From an uncultured Chitinophagaceae bacterium (GTDB taxonomy: Bacteria; Bacteroidota; Bacteroidia; Chitinophagales; Chitinophagaceae), in NCBI GenBank assembly GCA_937919945.1, contig CALESY010000048.1:1-64000 (forward strand): a DNA stretch of 64,000 bases. The letters are read 5' to 3'. Numbering within the stretch: position 1 is the first letter of the stretch; each line of letters starts with the position of its first letter. The notes beneath the pieces were generated by a model. That model was not told where the DNA came from, ran no database searches, and was given only the letters and a program-made list of their open reading frames with translations. Shown here piece by piece: positions 9,685 through 18,776 of the stretch. The position numbers and the translations under genes were made by a program.

Positions 9685-11103
9685 TTAAGATACAGGATGT
9701 AAGCCTAAAGATGCAGCTTTTATTATCAGGTAATCATAAGCTGCTTCGTACGTGTTTGGTATTTCACCATCTAATATAGCTTCTCTTATGGCTGTCTTCA
9801 ATGTACCTACATCGCGTGATGGTTGCAGGTTGAATAACCTCATAATTTCTTCCCCACTGATGGGTGGTTGCCAGTTACGTATCTTATCTGCTTCTTCAAC
9901 TTCTTTCAGACGTTTTTTTACTAACTCAAAGTTTTCGAGGAAGCGCTTTACTTTTTGTTTGTTTTTGGATGTAATGTCACTTTCGCATAGCACCATCAGG
10001 TCGTCAATGTCGTCGCCGGCGTCGAACAAAAGTCTGCGCATGGCTGCATCTGTTATATCTTCTTTCGTAAGGCTAATGGGGCGCAAGTGTAAGCCTACTA
10101 ATTTTGCCACATACTTCATCTTTTCGTTTTGCGGCAGTTTCAATTGTTTAAAGATGCGTGGTACCATACGCTCTCCTACCGCATCGTGCCCGTGAAATGT
10201 CCACCCATGCCCTGGCTCGAAACGCTTGGTAGCTGGTTTGGCAATATCGTGCAGTAGGGCAGCCCAGCGTAGCCATAAATCTTTACTACGTTCCGCTACA
10301 TTATCTATTACTTGCAGTGTGTGGTAGAAATTATCTTTATGTCCTTTACCATCTATCATTTCTGTTCCTGCCAACTCGGTAAATTGCCAAAAAAATTCTT
10401 TGAGCAAGCCGCTTCGGTACAAAAGGTCTAAACCAACAGATGGTTTGTCAGTTAATATTATCTTATTCAATTCATCTGCAATTCGTTCGCCAGATATGAT
10501 TTTGATACGTTCTTTATTTCGAAGGATTGCTTCAAAAGTTTCGGTTAGTATGTTGAAACCTAATTGATTAGCAAAACGTATGCATCGCATCATACGTAGT
10601 GGGTCGTCAGAGAATGTAATATCTGGGTCTAAAGGTGTGCGTAATATTTTGTCACGCAAATCTTTAATACCGCCAAAAGGATCTACTAACTTTCCAAAGT
10701 CATTTTTATTCAGACTGATAGCAAGTGCATTGATAGTAAAATCCCTTCGCTTCTGGTCATCGTCCAGTGTACCGGGTTCTACATCAGGTTTGCGACTATC
10801 CCTGTTGTAAGACTCCCGTCTTGCACCAACAAATTCTATATCAAACCCATTGAGGTTGAAATGCGCTGTACCGAAGTTTTTAAAAAAATTCACTTGTGGG
10901 GGGTGTTGGTAAGTAGCCGCTACCGCATGTGCCAATTCTATGCCATTACCCACACATACAAAGTCAGCATCCTTTGTTTTTCTGTCTAAAAGCTTATCTC
11001 GCACAAAACCACCTACCAGATAACAAGGCACCTGTATAGCATGCGCCACATCACCTATGCGGTGCAGCAAATCAAGCTCTTCTGGTGTACAATTAATATC
11101 CAT
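9685..11103 (-). CDS. CCA tRNA nucleotidyltransferase with HD domain
   Basis: Class II tRNA nucleotidyltransferase or poly(A)-polymerase-like enzyme that adds or repairs the 3' CCA end of tRNA. It has VGGFVRDKLL (GG-x-VRD) followed by KDADFVCVG (metal-binding DxD), then RRDFTINALA and the RNA-binding region DPLRMMRCIRFANQLGF. A C-terminal HD phosphohydrolase domain shows LHDIAKP. At 472 residues it has the length of the HD-containing form. I start it at the ATG at 11103 (MDINCTPEELDLL); an in-frame TTG four codons upstream is the alternative. It lies between the Sua5-type gene and the aminotransferase gene, all on one strand. Confidence 0.9.
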   Translation of the reverse strand: MDINCTPEELDLLHRIGDVAHAIQVPCYLVGGFVRDKLLDRKTKDADFVCVGNGIELAHAVAATYQHPPQVNFFKNFGTAHFNLNGFDIEFVGARRESYNRDSRKPDVEPGTLDDDQKRRDFTINALAISLNKNDFGKLVDPFGGIKDLRDKILRTPLDPDITFSDDPLRMMRCIRFANQLGFNILTETFEAILRNKERIKIISGERIADELNKIILTDKPSVGLDLLYRSGLLKEFFWQFTELAGTEMIDGKGHKDNFYHTLQVIDNVAERSKDLWLRWAALLHDIAKPATKRFEPGHGWTFHGHDAVGERMVPRIFKQLKLPQNEKMKYVAKLVGLHLRPISLTKEDITDAAMRRLLFDAGDDIDDLMVLCESDITSKNKQKVKRFLENFELVKKRLKEVEEADKIRNWQPPISGEEIMRLFNLQPSRDVGTLKTAIREAILDGEIPNTYEAAYDYLIIKAASLGLHPVS

Positions 11104-11128
11104 ACGGGCTGGCAAAGCTACTATTAAT

Positions 11129-11710
11129 TTAAGGGCGAATGATGGTTAGGTTCCCATCGTCATCAATTTTTACTAAACGTGATGGTTGCTTTATGCTTGT
11201 ATCCTCTTGTCTGTATTGCACTACATAGTCGACGCCTTGTATTATTGCAGCATCTATCATGCTATACGTAGCTGGCGTTGGCTGTCCGCTTATGTTAGCA
11301 GATGTAGATACCAAAGGTCGTTGTAAGCGTTTGATAAGTGCTTTGCAAAATGGATCCTGTGTAACACGAATGGCGATACTGCCGTTTTCATTCACTGCGT
11401 TATCTGCAAAGCCTATAGCACCATCATATATTACCGTAGTAGGTGTATCAAAGCTCTCTACAATAGCAATAATATCCGGTGGTGGAGCGGCTATATATTC
11501 CACTATATCTTTAGCTTCTGCAAGCAGTACTATCAGGCTTTTTTCTTTAGGGCGTTGTTTCAAATGAAAGACTTTATCTACTGCTACTTCGTCAACTGCA
11601 CTGCAACCTATGCCCCATACAGTATCTGTAGGGTATAGTATTGTACCGCCGTTAATTATTGCGTTAAAGCATTTTTTAATATCTAATTCAAAGTCATTCA
11701 TAAAGCTCAT
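11129..11710 (-). CDS. tsaC: L-threonylcarbamoyladenylate synthase (YrdC/Sua5 domain)
   Basis: Makes threonylcarbamoyl-AMP from threonine, bicarbonate and ATP, the first step of the t6A37 tRNA modification. The YrdC-domain signatures are present: GGTILYPTDTVWGIGC near the N-terminus, KQRPKEKSLIVL and PLVSTSANISGQPTP. The 193-residue length corresponds to the single-domain TsaC form without a Sua5 C-terminal domain. Two in-frame ATGs (11710 and 11701) are possible. The minus-strand -7 box at 11745-11752 supports transcription of this gene first in a three-gene unit ending with the aminotransferase. Confidence 0.92.
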   Translation of the reverse strand: MSFMNDFELDIKKCFNAIINGGTILYPTDTVWGIGCSAVDEVAVDKVFHLKQRPKEKSLIVLLAEAKDIVEYIAAPPPDIIAIVESFDTPTTVIYDGAIGFADNAVNENGSIAIRVTQDPFCKALIKRLQRPLVSTSANISGQPTPATYSMIDAAIIQGVDYVVQYRQEDTSIKQPSRLVKIDDDGNLTIIRP

Positions 11711-11744
11711 ATATCAGGATTATTCTGTAAATTTGATATTCAGG

Positions 11745-11752
11745 CAAAAATA
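11745..11752 (-). promoter_or_regulatory. -7 promoter box for tsaC operon
   Basis: On the minus strand this reads TATTTTTG, a perfect TAnnTTTG match, 34 bp before the ATG. Confidence 0.5.
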
Positions 11753-11809
11753 ATGATACTTAACAGGGTATTAACAACCTAATTCGTGTCGTATAGATGT
11801 CTTAGGTAT

Positions 11810-11817
11810 TAAATTTG
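11810..11817 (+). promoter_or_regulatory. -7 promoter box for DUF1573 pair
   Basis: TAAATTTG is a perfect TAnnTTTG match, 26 bp before the ATG at 11844. It lies back to back with the tsaC promoter, about 60 bp apart. Confidence 0.5.
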
Positions 11818-11843
11818 TAGTAATTATTAAAACAATTATTGAA

Positions 11844-12359
11844 ATGAAAAAGATATTACTTTCAGCTAGCTTATTAGCAATTTTTAGTGGTTTTGCATCT
11901 GCACAAGATAATCATGCTGGTCATAACCATGCTACGGCAGCTACTACTACACCGGCTAACACACAATCATTACCACAAACTGCACCTGCTTCCACAAGTT
12001 TGAAAGCTGAAAATATGGAGTTTAAAAAAGACCTCCATGATTTTGGTACTATAGCTGAAGGGCCTGACGCAGAAGTGAAATTTGAGTTTAAAAATACAGG
12101 TAAAGAGCCAATAATTGTATCATCTGCAAGTGCATCTTGTGGTTGTACTGCCCCAGAATATTCTAAAGAGCCTGTATTGCCTGGCAAAAAAGGCTATATC
12201 AAAGCTGTATATCATTCAGCTGGTAGGCCAGGTCCATTTAACAAAGCCATTACTGTTACATCAAATGCTGGTGTTAAAGTGTTGACTATTAAAGGTACTG
12301 TTGAAAAAGCACCAGAGGCTTCGGTGCCAGCGAATAAGTCTATGATGAAGACACAATAA
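11844..12359 (+). CDS. Secreted DUF1573-domain protein with His-rich linker
   Basis: The protein starts with a signal peptide (MKKILLSASLLAIFSGFASA, cleavage before QD). The mature N-terminus carries a short histidine-rich stretch (DNHAGHNHA), then a Thr/Pro/Ala linker. The rest is one DUF1573 immunoglobulin-like domain: HDFGTIAEGPDAEVKFEF, NTGKEPIIV, then SCGCTAPEYSKEPVLPGKKG with the family's Cys-x-Cys pair. DUF1573 proteins are common periplasmic or surface proteins of Bacteroidota with no assigned function. It is followed after 33 bp by a second, closely similar gene. The histidine stretch could bind metal (inference). Confidence 0.85.
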   Translation: MKKILLSASLLAIFSGFASAQDNHAGHNHATAATTTPANTQSLPQTAPASTSLKAENMEFKKDLHDFGTIAEGPDAEVKFEFKNTGKEPIIVSSASASCGCTAPEYSKEPVLPGKKGYIKAVYHSAGRPGPFNKAITVTSNAGVKVLTIKGTVEKAPEASVPANKSMMKTQ

Positions 12360-12392
12360 TTGTATTAAAGATTTGTTGAGAGATATAGATAT

Positions 12393-12803
12393 ATGAAACA
12401 TCTTATAGCTTTTGTAATATCTGTGTTTACTGTTATTGCAGTAAATGCTCAGAATGGACCTCAGTTTAAATTCAAAACCGAAACACACGACTTTGGAACA
12501 ATCAAGGAAGGGCCAACTGTCAAGTATGATTTTGAATTTACAAATACTGGGAAAGAGCCTTTGATAATATATGATGCAACAGCAGACTGTGGTTGTACAA
12601 AGCCAAGTTGGCCAAAGCAACCTATATTGCCCGGCCAAAATGGTAAAATAACTGTAGAATATAATACACAAGGTCGTGTTTCGCCTTTCAGTAAGTATAT
12701 CTACATCAAATCGAACGCTCCGGGACAAAGTGGTAAAGAACGATTTGAACTGAAGATAAAAGGTACAGTTGTTAATGCTAAAGAACCTGAACCGAAAGGT
12801 TAG
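12393..12803 (+). CDS. Secreted DUF1573-domain protein
   Basis: A 136-residue protein consisting of a signal peptide (cleavage near NAQN, residues 19-22) and one DUF1573 domain. It shares HDFGTI.EGP, FEFTNTGKEPLII and DCGCTKPSWPKQPILPGQNG with the upstream gene, so the two are tandem paralogues. It lacks the histidine-rich linker. It lies 33 bp downstream and has no separate TAnnTTTG box, so it is probably in the same operon. A strong terminator follows. Confidence 0.85.
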   Translation: MKHLIAFVISVFTVIAVNAQNGPQFKFKTETHDFGTIKEGPTVKYDFEFTNTGKEPLIIYDATADCGCTKPSWPKQPILPGQNGKITVEYNTQGRVSPFSKYIYIKSNAPGQSGKERFELKIKGTVVNAKEPEPKG

Positions 12804-12827
12804 GTTTTCGGAATCAAATACACTAAT

Positions 12828-12866
12828 AATAAAAATAGCCACACAATTTGTGTGGCTATTTTTATT
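12828..12866 (+). terminator. Intrinsic terminator after DUF1573 pair
   Basis: Inverted repeat AATAAAAATAGCCACACA / TGTGTGGCTATTTTTATT with a 3-nt loop, closing the DUF1573 operon. The A/T flanks would allow action in both directions. Confidence 0.85.
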
Positions 12867-12897
12867 ACTCTGATAGCCAAATACGCTTGTTGTTTTC

Positions 12898-12905
12898 TAT
12901 TTTTG
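12898..12905 (+). promoter_or_regulatory. -7 promoter box abutting aminotransferase start
   Basis: TATTTTTG, a perfect TAnnTTTG match, ends only 4 nt before the ATG at 12910. Transcription starting at the usual distance would produce a leaderless or nearly leaderless mRNA. Confidence 0.5.
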
Positions 12906-12909
12906 CGCT

Positions 12910-14100
12910 ATGCCAGTAATTTCACATCGTGGGGCACAAATGCCTCCATCGCCCATCAGAAAGTTGGTGCCATTTGCAGAAGCTGCTAAAAAACGTGGTA
13001 CAAAAGTATATCACCTAAATATTGGTCAGCCTGATATAGAAACTCCTAAAGCTATACTGGATGCTGTTCGCAATGTAGATATGAAGGTGCTTGAATATAG
13101 CCATAGCGCGGGCTTTGAAAGCTATCGCAAAAAGCTGGTGGAATATTATAAACGCAATGATGTAAATATTAATCACAATCAGGTAATAGTAACCACAGGA
13201 GGATCGGAAGCCATTCTATTTGCTATTATGAGTTGTATGGACCCTGGCGACGAGATTATTATACCTGAACCTTTCTATGCAAACTATAATGGCTTTGCAA
13301 CCAGTGCAGGTGTAAAAGTTGTACCTATACCATCTACTATTGATGATGGTTTTGCGCTGCCACCTATTGAGGCTTTTGAAAAAGCTGTTACTACCAAAAC
13401 AAAAGCTATAATGATATGCAACCCCAATAACCCTACAGGCTACCTATATAGCCATGCGGAATTGGAAATACTGAAAGAAATATGCCTTAAGCATGATTTG
13501 TTTCTCTTTAGTGATGAAGCATATCGTGAGTTTTGTTACGATGACAAACAGCACATCTCAGCTTTATCATTAGAAGGGCTGGAAGACCATGCTATATTGA
13601 TGGACACAATATCGAAAAGATATAGTGCTTGCGGCGGTCGTATAGGTGCATTTGTCACAAAAAATCAGCAAGTATTAGATGCAGCCATGAAATTTGCACA
13701 AGCACGTCTTAGTCCACCTTCATTTGCGCAAATACTGGGTGAGGCTGCAGTTGATTTACCCGCCGATTACTTCAACGAAGTACATGCTGAATACAACAAA
13801 CGACGCGATTTATTAGTAGCACGACTACAGGCTATGCAAGGAGTAAAATGCCCGATGCCTGGAGGAGCATTTTATGCTATTGCACAACTACCTGTTGATG
13901 ATAGTGAAAAATTCTGTCAGTGGTTGTTAGAAGAGTTTGCTCACAATGGAGCAACGGTGATGATGGCACCTGCTGCAGGTTTCTATGCTACGCCAGGTAA
14001 AGGCCGTAATGAAGTAAGGCTGGCTTATGTGCTAAATACAGATGATATTAATAATGCTATGGACTGCTTAGAAGCAGCATTGAAAGCATATAACCAGTAA
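12910..14100 (+). CDS. Class I/II PLP-dependent aminotransferase
   Basis: Fold-type I aminotransferase of the aspartate/aromatic aminotransferase superfamily. It shows LNIGQPDIETPKAIL at the N-terminal substrate region, TTGGSEAILFAIM (cofactor loop), MICNPNNPTGYLYSH (Asn that contacts PLP), FSDEAYREFCYD (Asp-x-x-Tyr) and DTISKRYSACGGRIGAF with the Schiff-base lysine. The 396-residue length is typical. The substrate, probably aspartate or an aromatic or branched amino acid, cannot be fixed from sequence. It is a single gene between a terminator and the convergent polysaccharide locus. Confidence 0.88.
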   Translation: MPVISHRGAQMPPSPIRKLVPFAEAAKKRGTKVYHLNIGQPDIETPKAILDAVRNVDMKVLEYSHSAGFESYRKKLVEYYKRNDVNINHNQVIVTTGGSEAILFAIMSCMDPGDEIIIPEPFYANYNGFATSAGVKVVPIPSTIDDGFALPPIEAFEKAVTTKTKAIMICNPNNPTGYLYSHAELEILKEICLKHDLFLFSDEAYREFCYDDKQHISALSLEGLEDHAILMDTISKRYSACGGRIGAFVTKNQQVLDAAMKFAQARLSPPSFAQILGEAAVDLPADYFNEVHAEYNKRRDLLVARLQAMQGVKCPMPGGAFYAIAQLPVDDSEKFCQWLLEEFAHNGATVMMAPAAGFYATPGKGRNEVRLAYVLNTDDINNAMDCLEAALKAYNQ

Positions 14101-14136
14101 GTTATAGTTGTGTGTATTTATTGGAGATGTTTTTAC

Positions 14137-15381
14137 TTATTCCTCTAAAAATGAAGGAACTGGGCGACCTACACGCTCACGGTAATTAACGCCTTTTTTA
14201 TCAAGTAGGGTATAGTAATATTCACTCATATCGTTTACCAAGCGCTGGTAAGAAAATTTACTTTGTACAAAGTTTCGACCTTGTGAGCCAAAGTAGTTGC
14301 GCATTTCGGGTTTATTGATCAGTTGGAGTAATGCCTCCGCAAATATATCTGCCTGATTGGGTTCGGTGATAAAACCACACAAATTATCTGTAACCACATC
14401 TGCTACGCCCCCAACATTTGTAGAAACAACCGGGCGTGATGCTGCCTGTGCTTCTATCAGCGATACAGGCGTACCCTCATTATGAGATGTTAAGGCTACA
14501 ATATCTAATCCTGCTAATACTACATCCATATCCGTTTGCCAAGATGTGCAAATAGCGGTAGCCTCTCTTGGGTTTTCTGGGTAGTAGGCATAATCAATAC
14601 CGGCTTCCTTGAATTCGTTTTCCATTTGCAAACGCATATCGCCATCGCCTATTACAACAAACTTTACTCTTGCAGATGTTTGCGCTATAACCTTTTTAGC
14701 TGCTGCCACAAACAGGCTATGGTTTTTTACTGGCACTACACGACCTATAATGCCGATAGCGATATCTCCTTCATACAGGTGATATTTCTGTCGAAACTCT
14801 GCACGTTTTATATCCTGATGTTGTTGAAACTTATCTAAGTCTAAACCAAGCTGAATGATTTTCATTTTTTCAGCAGGGCATATTTTGTATATGTCTGTCA
14901 GTTCTTGCTTTTGCAACTCACTAATGGCTATTATGCCTGTAGAGCGTTTGGCAAGATATCGTTCAATTTGTATGAAAGTATTAGTTTTCCACTTATTGAA
15001 ATAACTATGAAATACGTGCCCGTGGAAAGTATGCACGATAACAGGTACTTTACAAGCATCTGCAGCCAATCTGCCAATGACACCCGATTTGGCGGCATGG
15101 GTATGTACTACGTCTGGTCGAAATTTCTCAATAAGCCTTTTTATTTTCTTGTAAGCAATACCATCATCAACAGGATGTATATTGCGTTTCATTTCCGGGA
15201 CTTCAACAGGGGTAATCCCTAAATCCATACTCAGGTGGTCGGCATCTTGTTCATGGTCGTCTTTGCCACCAATTACAAGCATGGTTTCAAACTCAGGTGC
15301 CATATACTTGGTAAGGTATGTAGCATTGATGGCTGGCCCACCTATTATCAATCTGTTTAGAATCCTTAAAACCCGTGGCAT
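14137..15381 (-). CDS. Glycosyltransferase family 4
   Basis: GT-B fold glycosyltransferase. From the chosen ATG the protein begins MPRVLRILNRLIIGGPAINA, the standard GT4 N-terminus, then DVVHTHAAKSGVIGR and FHGHVFHSYF. The C-terminal half has IGIIGRVVPVKNH and the nucleotide-sugar signature SHNEGTPVSLIEAQAASRP. A longer frame could start at 15477 inside the preceding asparagine synthase gene, but the 32 extra residues do not look like a GT4 start. It is the last minus-strand gene of the exopolysaccharide locus and ends 36 bp from the convergent aminotransferase gene. Donor and acceptor are unknown. Confidence 0.85.
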   Translation of the reverse strand: MPRVLRILNRLIIGGPAINATYLTKYMAPEFETMLVIGGKDDHEQDADHLSMDLGITPVEVPEMKRNIHPVDDGIAYKKIKRLIEKFRPDVVHTHAAKSGVIGRLAADACKVPVIVHTFHGHVFHSYFNKWKTNTFIQIERYLAKRSTGIIAISELQKQELTDIYKICPAEKMKIIQLGLDLDKFQQHQDIKRAEFRQKYHLYEGDIAIGIIGRVVPVKNHSLFVAAAKKVIAQTSARVKFVVIGDGDMRLQMENEFKEAGIDYAYYPENPREATAICTSWQTDMDVVLAGLDIVALTSHNEGTPVSLIEAQAASRPVVSTNVGGVADVVTDNLCGFITEPNQADIFAEALLQLINKPEMRNYFGSQGRNFVQSKFSYQRLVNDMSEYYYTLLDKKGVNYRERVGRPVPSFLEE

Positions 15382-15439
15382 CAGTAACTTATAACCGCAT
15401 GAAATTACGATAAATCGGTTGGTATTAATAGTGGTTGCA

Positions 15440-17350
15440 TCAATTGAAATACTTTTTCCACCAATATTGAAACACAATCAACGCCCAAATGGTGGCGTGG
15501 CTGTCTTCGGGGTTGTTGCTGTGTAGTTTTTTCTTCAGTTGTTCAACTACATGCGGATTGAATATGCCTTGCTCATCTACAAAACGTTGATTCAGCAGGT
15601 CGTCATTAATAAGTCCCCATAATTCTTTACGAAACCAATCGAGCAATGGTATCTCAAAACCATGCTTAGGACGGTTGTATATTTCAGCTGGCAGCATGCT
15701 GCGGAATGCATCTTGTACAATTCTTTTCTTCATACTGCCATTTACCTTATAATCAACAGGCAACGAAAATGCAAAATCAACTACTTTGTAGTCGAGGAAT
15801 GGGCTGCGCACTTCAAGGCTGTTTGCCATACTCATCATGTCCACCTTTACAAGCATATCGCTCAGTAGCACAAGGTTCATATCTGTCAATAATACTTCAT
15901 TATAGTCGCCTGTTTTGAAGTATTGTAAGATTTCTTCTCTTTGCTTTGCGGATAATATTTTATCCACTTGTTTGTTTGCAGTATCTGTCAGTAATGCTGA
16001 TGCTTGCTGTGGCGTGTTGAATGACGCCCAACGCCAGTAGCGGTCTTTTTCTGACAGATTTGCCCCCTCTGCAAAGCGGTGTAACTGACGGAAAAGATTG
16101 GTGATTTTATTGTTTCGGCTACGAGGTAATTGTTTCCATACCGGTCCGCCTGCTTTTACAAGTGTGTTGAGTAATGACTGTTGCCTGATTTTCCATTCGG
16201 CAGCATGTTTGTTATATCCGGCAAATACTTCATCGCCACCATCTCCGCTAAGGGCAACGGTTACGTGCTTACGCGTATGGTGGCAAAGTATATATTCGGG
16301 TATAGCAGACGAATCTGCAAAAGGTTCATCTAAATAATCCAAAACACTATACAGGTGTTCCAGAAAATTATCTGTAGTGAGCGAAAATACGGTATGATTG
16401 GTTTTGTATTTATCTGCAACCAACTTGGCGTATTTTGTTTCGTCAAAAAAAGGATTGTCTTTGTAGCCTATGGAAAATGTATTGAGTTGATCTGTATGCC
16501 TGCTTGCTAATGCAACAATGACTGATGAGTCAATGCCACCACTAAGAAAAGCACCAAGTGGTACATCTGCTATCATTCGTTCCTGTATGGATGCGTCCAT
16601 GTGTTTTATTAGCTCATTCTGAGCAGTTTCATAGTCGTATCTGCTGTACTGGTCTTTTTTTATTTGTATCTGATAATATGCTTTTATCTCTTTAATCCCA
16701 GTACTGTCACAAACCATATAGTGCCCTTGCGGCAGTTTAGTTACACCATTTAATAAGCTGTATGGTTGTGGTATATAATTCAGTTGCAGATATTGATGCA
16801 GTGCTGTATAGTTGATAGATTTAGTAATGTTCCACTCCATCAGAGCCTTCATTTCTGATGCAAATGCCAGGTGTTCTTCGGTAGCATGATATACAAGTGG
16901 CTTTTTACCAAACCTATCTCGTGCCAATATCATATGCCCGTTTTCAGCATCGTAGAAGCTGAAAGCAAAAAAGCCGGCTAGCCATTCAATACAAGCCTCA
17001 CCATATTTTATCAATAAATAGAGCAATACTTCAGTGTCTGAAGTGGTTTTAGCTCCGCCAACGCGCTGCCATACATCTTGCAGGTATTTGTCTGATAAGG
17101 ACTGATAATTGAATATCTCGCCATTAAAGACAATTGTGTACCTGCCCGAAACATCCGTCATGGGTTGAGATGCGCCTGTAGAGGTATCAATAATAGACAA
17201 GCGACGATGCCCTAATGCCACATTATTATGTTTATAAACATTGCCTGTATCCGGACCTCGAAGGAATAATTTGTCTGTTGATTGTGTTATTTTTGTAAGG
17301 TTGGTTGCAGTGCTTGCCCTGAAAGCGTAATAACCTGTAATGCCACACAT
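15440..17350 (-). CDS. Asparagine synthase (glutamine-hydrolysing) homologue in polysaccharide locus
   Basis: Two-domain AsnB-type amidotransferase of 636 residues. The protein starts MCGITGYYAF with Cys2 exposed as the class II glutaminase nucleophile, then LGHRRLSIID and FNGEIFNYQ. The synthetase domain has LGAFLSGGIDSSVI (ATP pyrophosphatase SGG-x-DSS motif) and LSGDGGDEVFAGYNK. AsnB relatives inside sugar clusters often amidate uronic acids or act on glycan precursors rather than make free asparagine; that role here is inference. It has a paralogue at 23369-25237 in the same locus. Confidence 0.88.
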   Translation of the reverse strand: MCGITGYYAFRASTATNLTKITQSTDKLFLRGPDTGNVYKHNNVALGHRRLSIIDTSTGASQPMTDVSGRYTIVFNGEIFNYQSLSDKYLQDVWQRVGGAKTTSDTEVLLYLLIKYGEACIEWLAGFFAFSFYDAENGHMILARDRFGKKPLVYHATEEHLAFASEMKALMEWNITKSINYTALHQYLQLNYIPQPYSLLNGVTKLPQGHYMVCDSTGIKEIKAYYQIQIKKDQYSRYDYETAQNELIKHMDASIQERMIADVPLGAFLSGGIDSSVIVALASRHTDQLNTFSIGYKDNPFFDETKYAKLVADKYKTNHTVFSLTTDNFLEHLYSVLDYLDEPFADSSAIPEYILCHHTRKHVTVALSGDGGDEVFAGYNKHAAEWKIRQQSLLNTLVKAGGPVWKQLPRSRNNKITNLFRQLHRFAEGANLSEKDRYWRWASFNTPQQASALLTDTANKQVDKILSAKQREEILQYFKTGDYNEVLLTDMNLVLLSDMLVKVDMMSMANSLEVRSPFLDYKVVDFAFSLPVDYKVNGSMKKRIVQDAFRSMLPAEIYNRPKHGFEIPLLDWFRKELWGLINDDLLNQRFVDEQGIFNPHVVEQLKKKLHSNNPEDSHATIWALIVFQYWWKKYFN

Positions 17351-17406
17351 GAGACAGAAAAAATAGCAATGAGAACGTTAGTAATAATGAAATTTTAAAA
17401 CTCCTG

Positions 17407-18774
17407 ATGCAAGATAGCAATCAATTTATTACGTTGCTCGACTATTTGTTGCTTCCTTTCTATTTAGGCATCATTTATCTGATAGCTATTAAAATACGTG
17501 ATGTTAAATATCCACCCGGACATAAATGGCGTCCTTACTTTATTTCAGGACTTACGGTGAAAATTTGCGGTGCCATATTTATAGGGCTTATTTATCAATA
17601 TTACTATGGCGGCGGTGGTGATACTGTAAACTATTTCAGGCATGCTGAGGTGATAAACTGGTCATTCAACGAATCTGCTAACAAATGGTTTAATTTACTA
17701 TTTCACATCCCTGAATGGTATGACCCATCCTATTATGGCAAGTATACATCCCAAATGACATGGTATTACGAAGGCGCTAATGAATATGTAGTCTGCGCTA
17801 TTATTGCCTTTTTAGGGATATTTACTTTTACTACTTACCTGCCTACTGCTGTATTGTTGGGTACACTTGCCTTTACAGGACTATGGGCACTTTTTCGCAC
17901 TTTTGCCACTAAATACCCTATGTACACAAAGCAAATAGCTATTTGTGTATTGTATATACCCAGCACCGTAATGTGGGGCTCTGGCATATTTAAAGATACA
18001 GTGTGTATGTTTGGCCTTGGCTGGCTTACTTATGGTGTGTTCAGGCTGCTGATAAACAGAGATTTCAGCTTTAGTACTATCGCGCTTACATTAATGAGTT
18101 TTTTCCTCATTGTATCTATCAAAGTGTATATCATCATGGCTTTTTTGCCTGCATTAATGTTGTGGGTATTGTTTTCTTATTCGCACAAAATAAGAAGCTC
18201 TTTTGGCAGGTTTATGGTAAAGATATTGGTAATAGGTGGTGCGGCAGGTGGTTTTATGGCCATCTCGTCGGAGTTCGCAAGTTCCCTTGGTAAATATTCT
18301 TTGGAAAATGTTGCACAGACATCATACATCACTAGCACCTATATCGCTTCCGTATCAGATGAAGGGTCGGCATATAATCTGGGTACTATGGACCCGTCAT
18401 TAGCTGGTATGTTAAAAAAGTTCCCGCAGGCGGTGGTGGTGTCATTATTCCGCCCGTATATATGGGAAACAAGAAAAATAATGCAGATGCTGAATGCCTT
18501 GGAAGCCGCCATGTTTTTATGGGTAACCATCAAAGTACTCATAACTATAGGTCCTCGCAGGACATGGGCTACTATCTCATCAGACCCTACAATTCAGTTT
18601 TGCCTCATCTTCGCTATCATCTTCGCATTTGCAGTTGGCATATCTTCCGGTAACTTCGGTGCCTTATCTCGCTATCGCATACCTGCACTGCCTTTTTATG
18701 GAGTAGCTATGATGTTAATTTATTACAAAAACAATTCTTTAGAGAAGAATATTTTTTCTTTCAGGTTGAAATAA
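17407..18774 (+). CDS. Polytopic membrane protein, candidate polysaccharide polymerase (Wzy-like)
   Basis: A 455-residue protein with roughly ten or more hydrophobic helices and a large extracytoplasmic segment between helices (about residues 60-130, GGGGDTVNYFRHAEV onwards). It has no enzymatic motif that I recognise. Size, topology and position inside a locus that otherwise lacks a polymerase suggest the O-antigen/exopolysaccharide polymerase or ligase role (inference). It is the only plus-strand gene in the locus: it diverges from the asparagine synthase gene with a 56-bp gap and converges with a glycosyltransferase gene with 2 bp between stops. Confidence 0.6.
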   Translation: MQDSNQFITLLDYLLLPFYLGIIYLIAIKIRDVKYPPGHKWRPYFISGLTVKICGAIFIGLIYQYYYGGGGDTVNYFRHAEVINWSFNESANKWFNLLFHIPEWYDPSYYGKYTSQMTWYYEGANEYVVCAIIAFLGIFTFTTYLPTAVLLGTLAFTGLWALFRTFATKYPMYTKQIAICVLYIPSTVMWGSGIFKDTVCMFGLGWLTYGVFRLLINRDFSFSTIALTLMSFFLIVSIKVYIIMAFLPALMLWVLFSYSHKIRSSFGRFMVKILVIGGAAGGFMAISSEFASSLGKYSLENVAQTSYITSTYIASVSDEGSAYNLGTMDPSLAGMLKKFPQAVVVSLFRPYIWETRKIMQMLNALEAAMFLWVTIKVLITIGPRRTWATISSDPTIQFCLIFAIIFAFAVGISSGNFGALSRYRIPALPFYGVAMMLIYYKNNSLEKNIFSFRLK

Positions 18775-18776
18775 TG

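Noticed and set aside
12261..12842. 193-codon minus-strand frame over the second DUF1573 gene
   Set aside because: It is antisense to a well-supported secreted protein and its translation is cysteine- and phenylalanine-rich without any domain.
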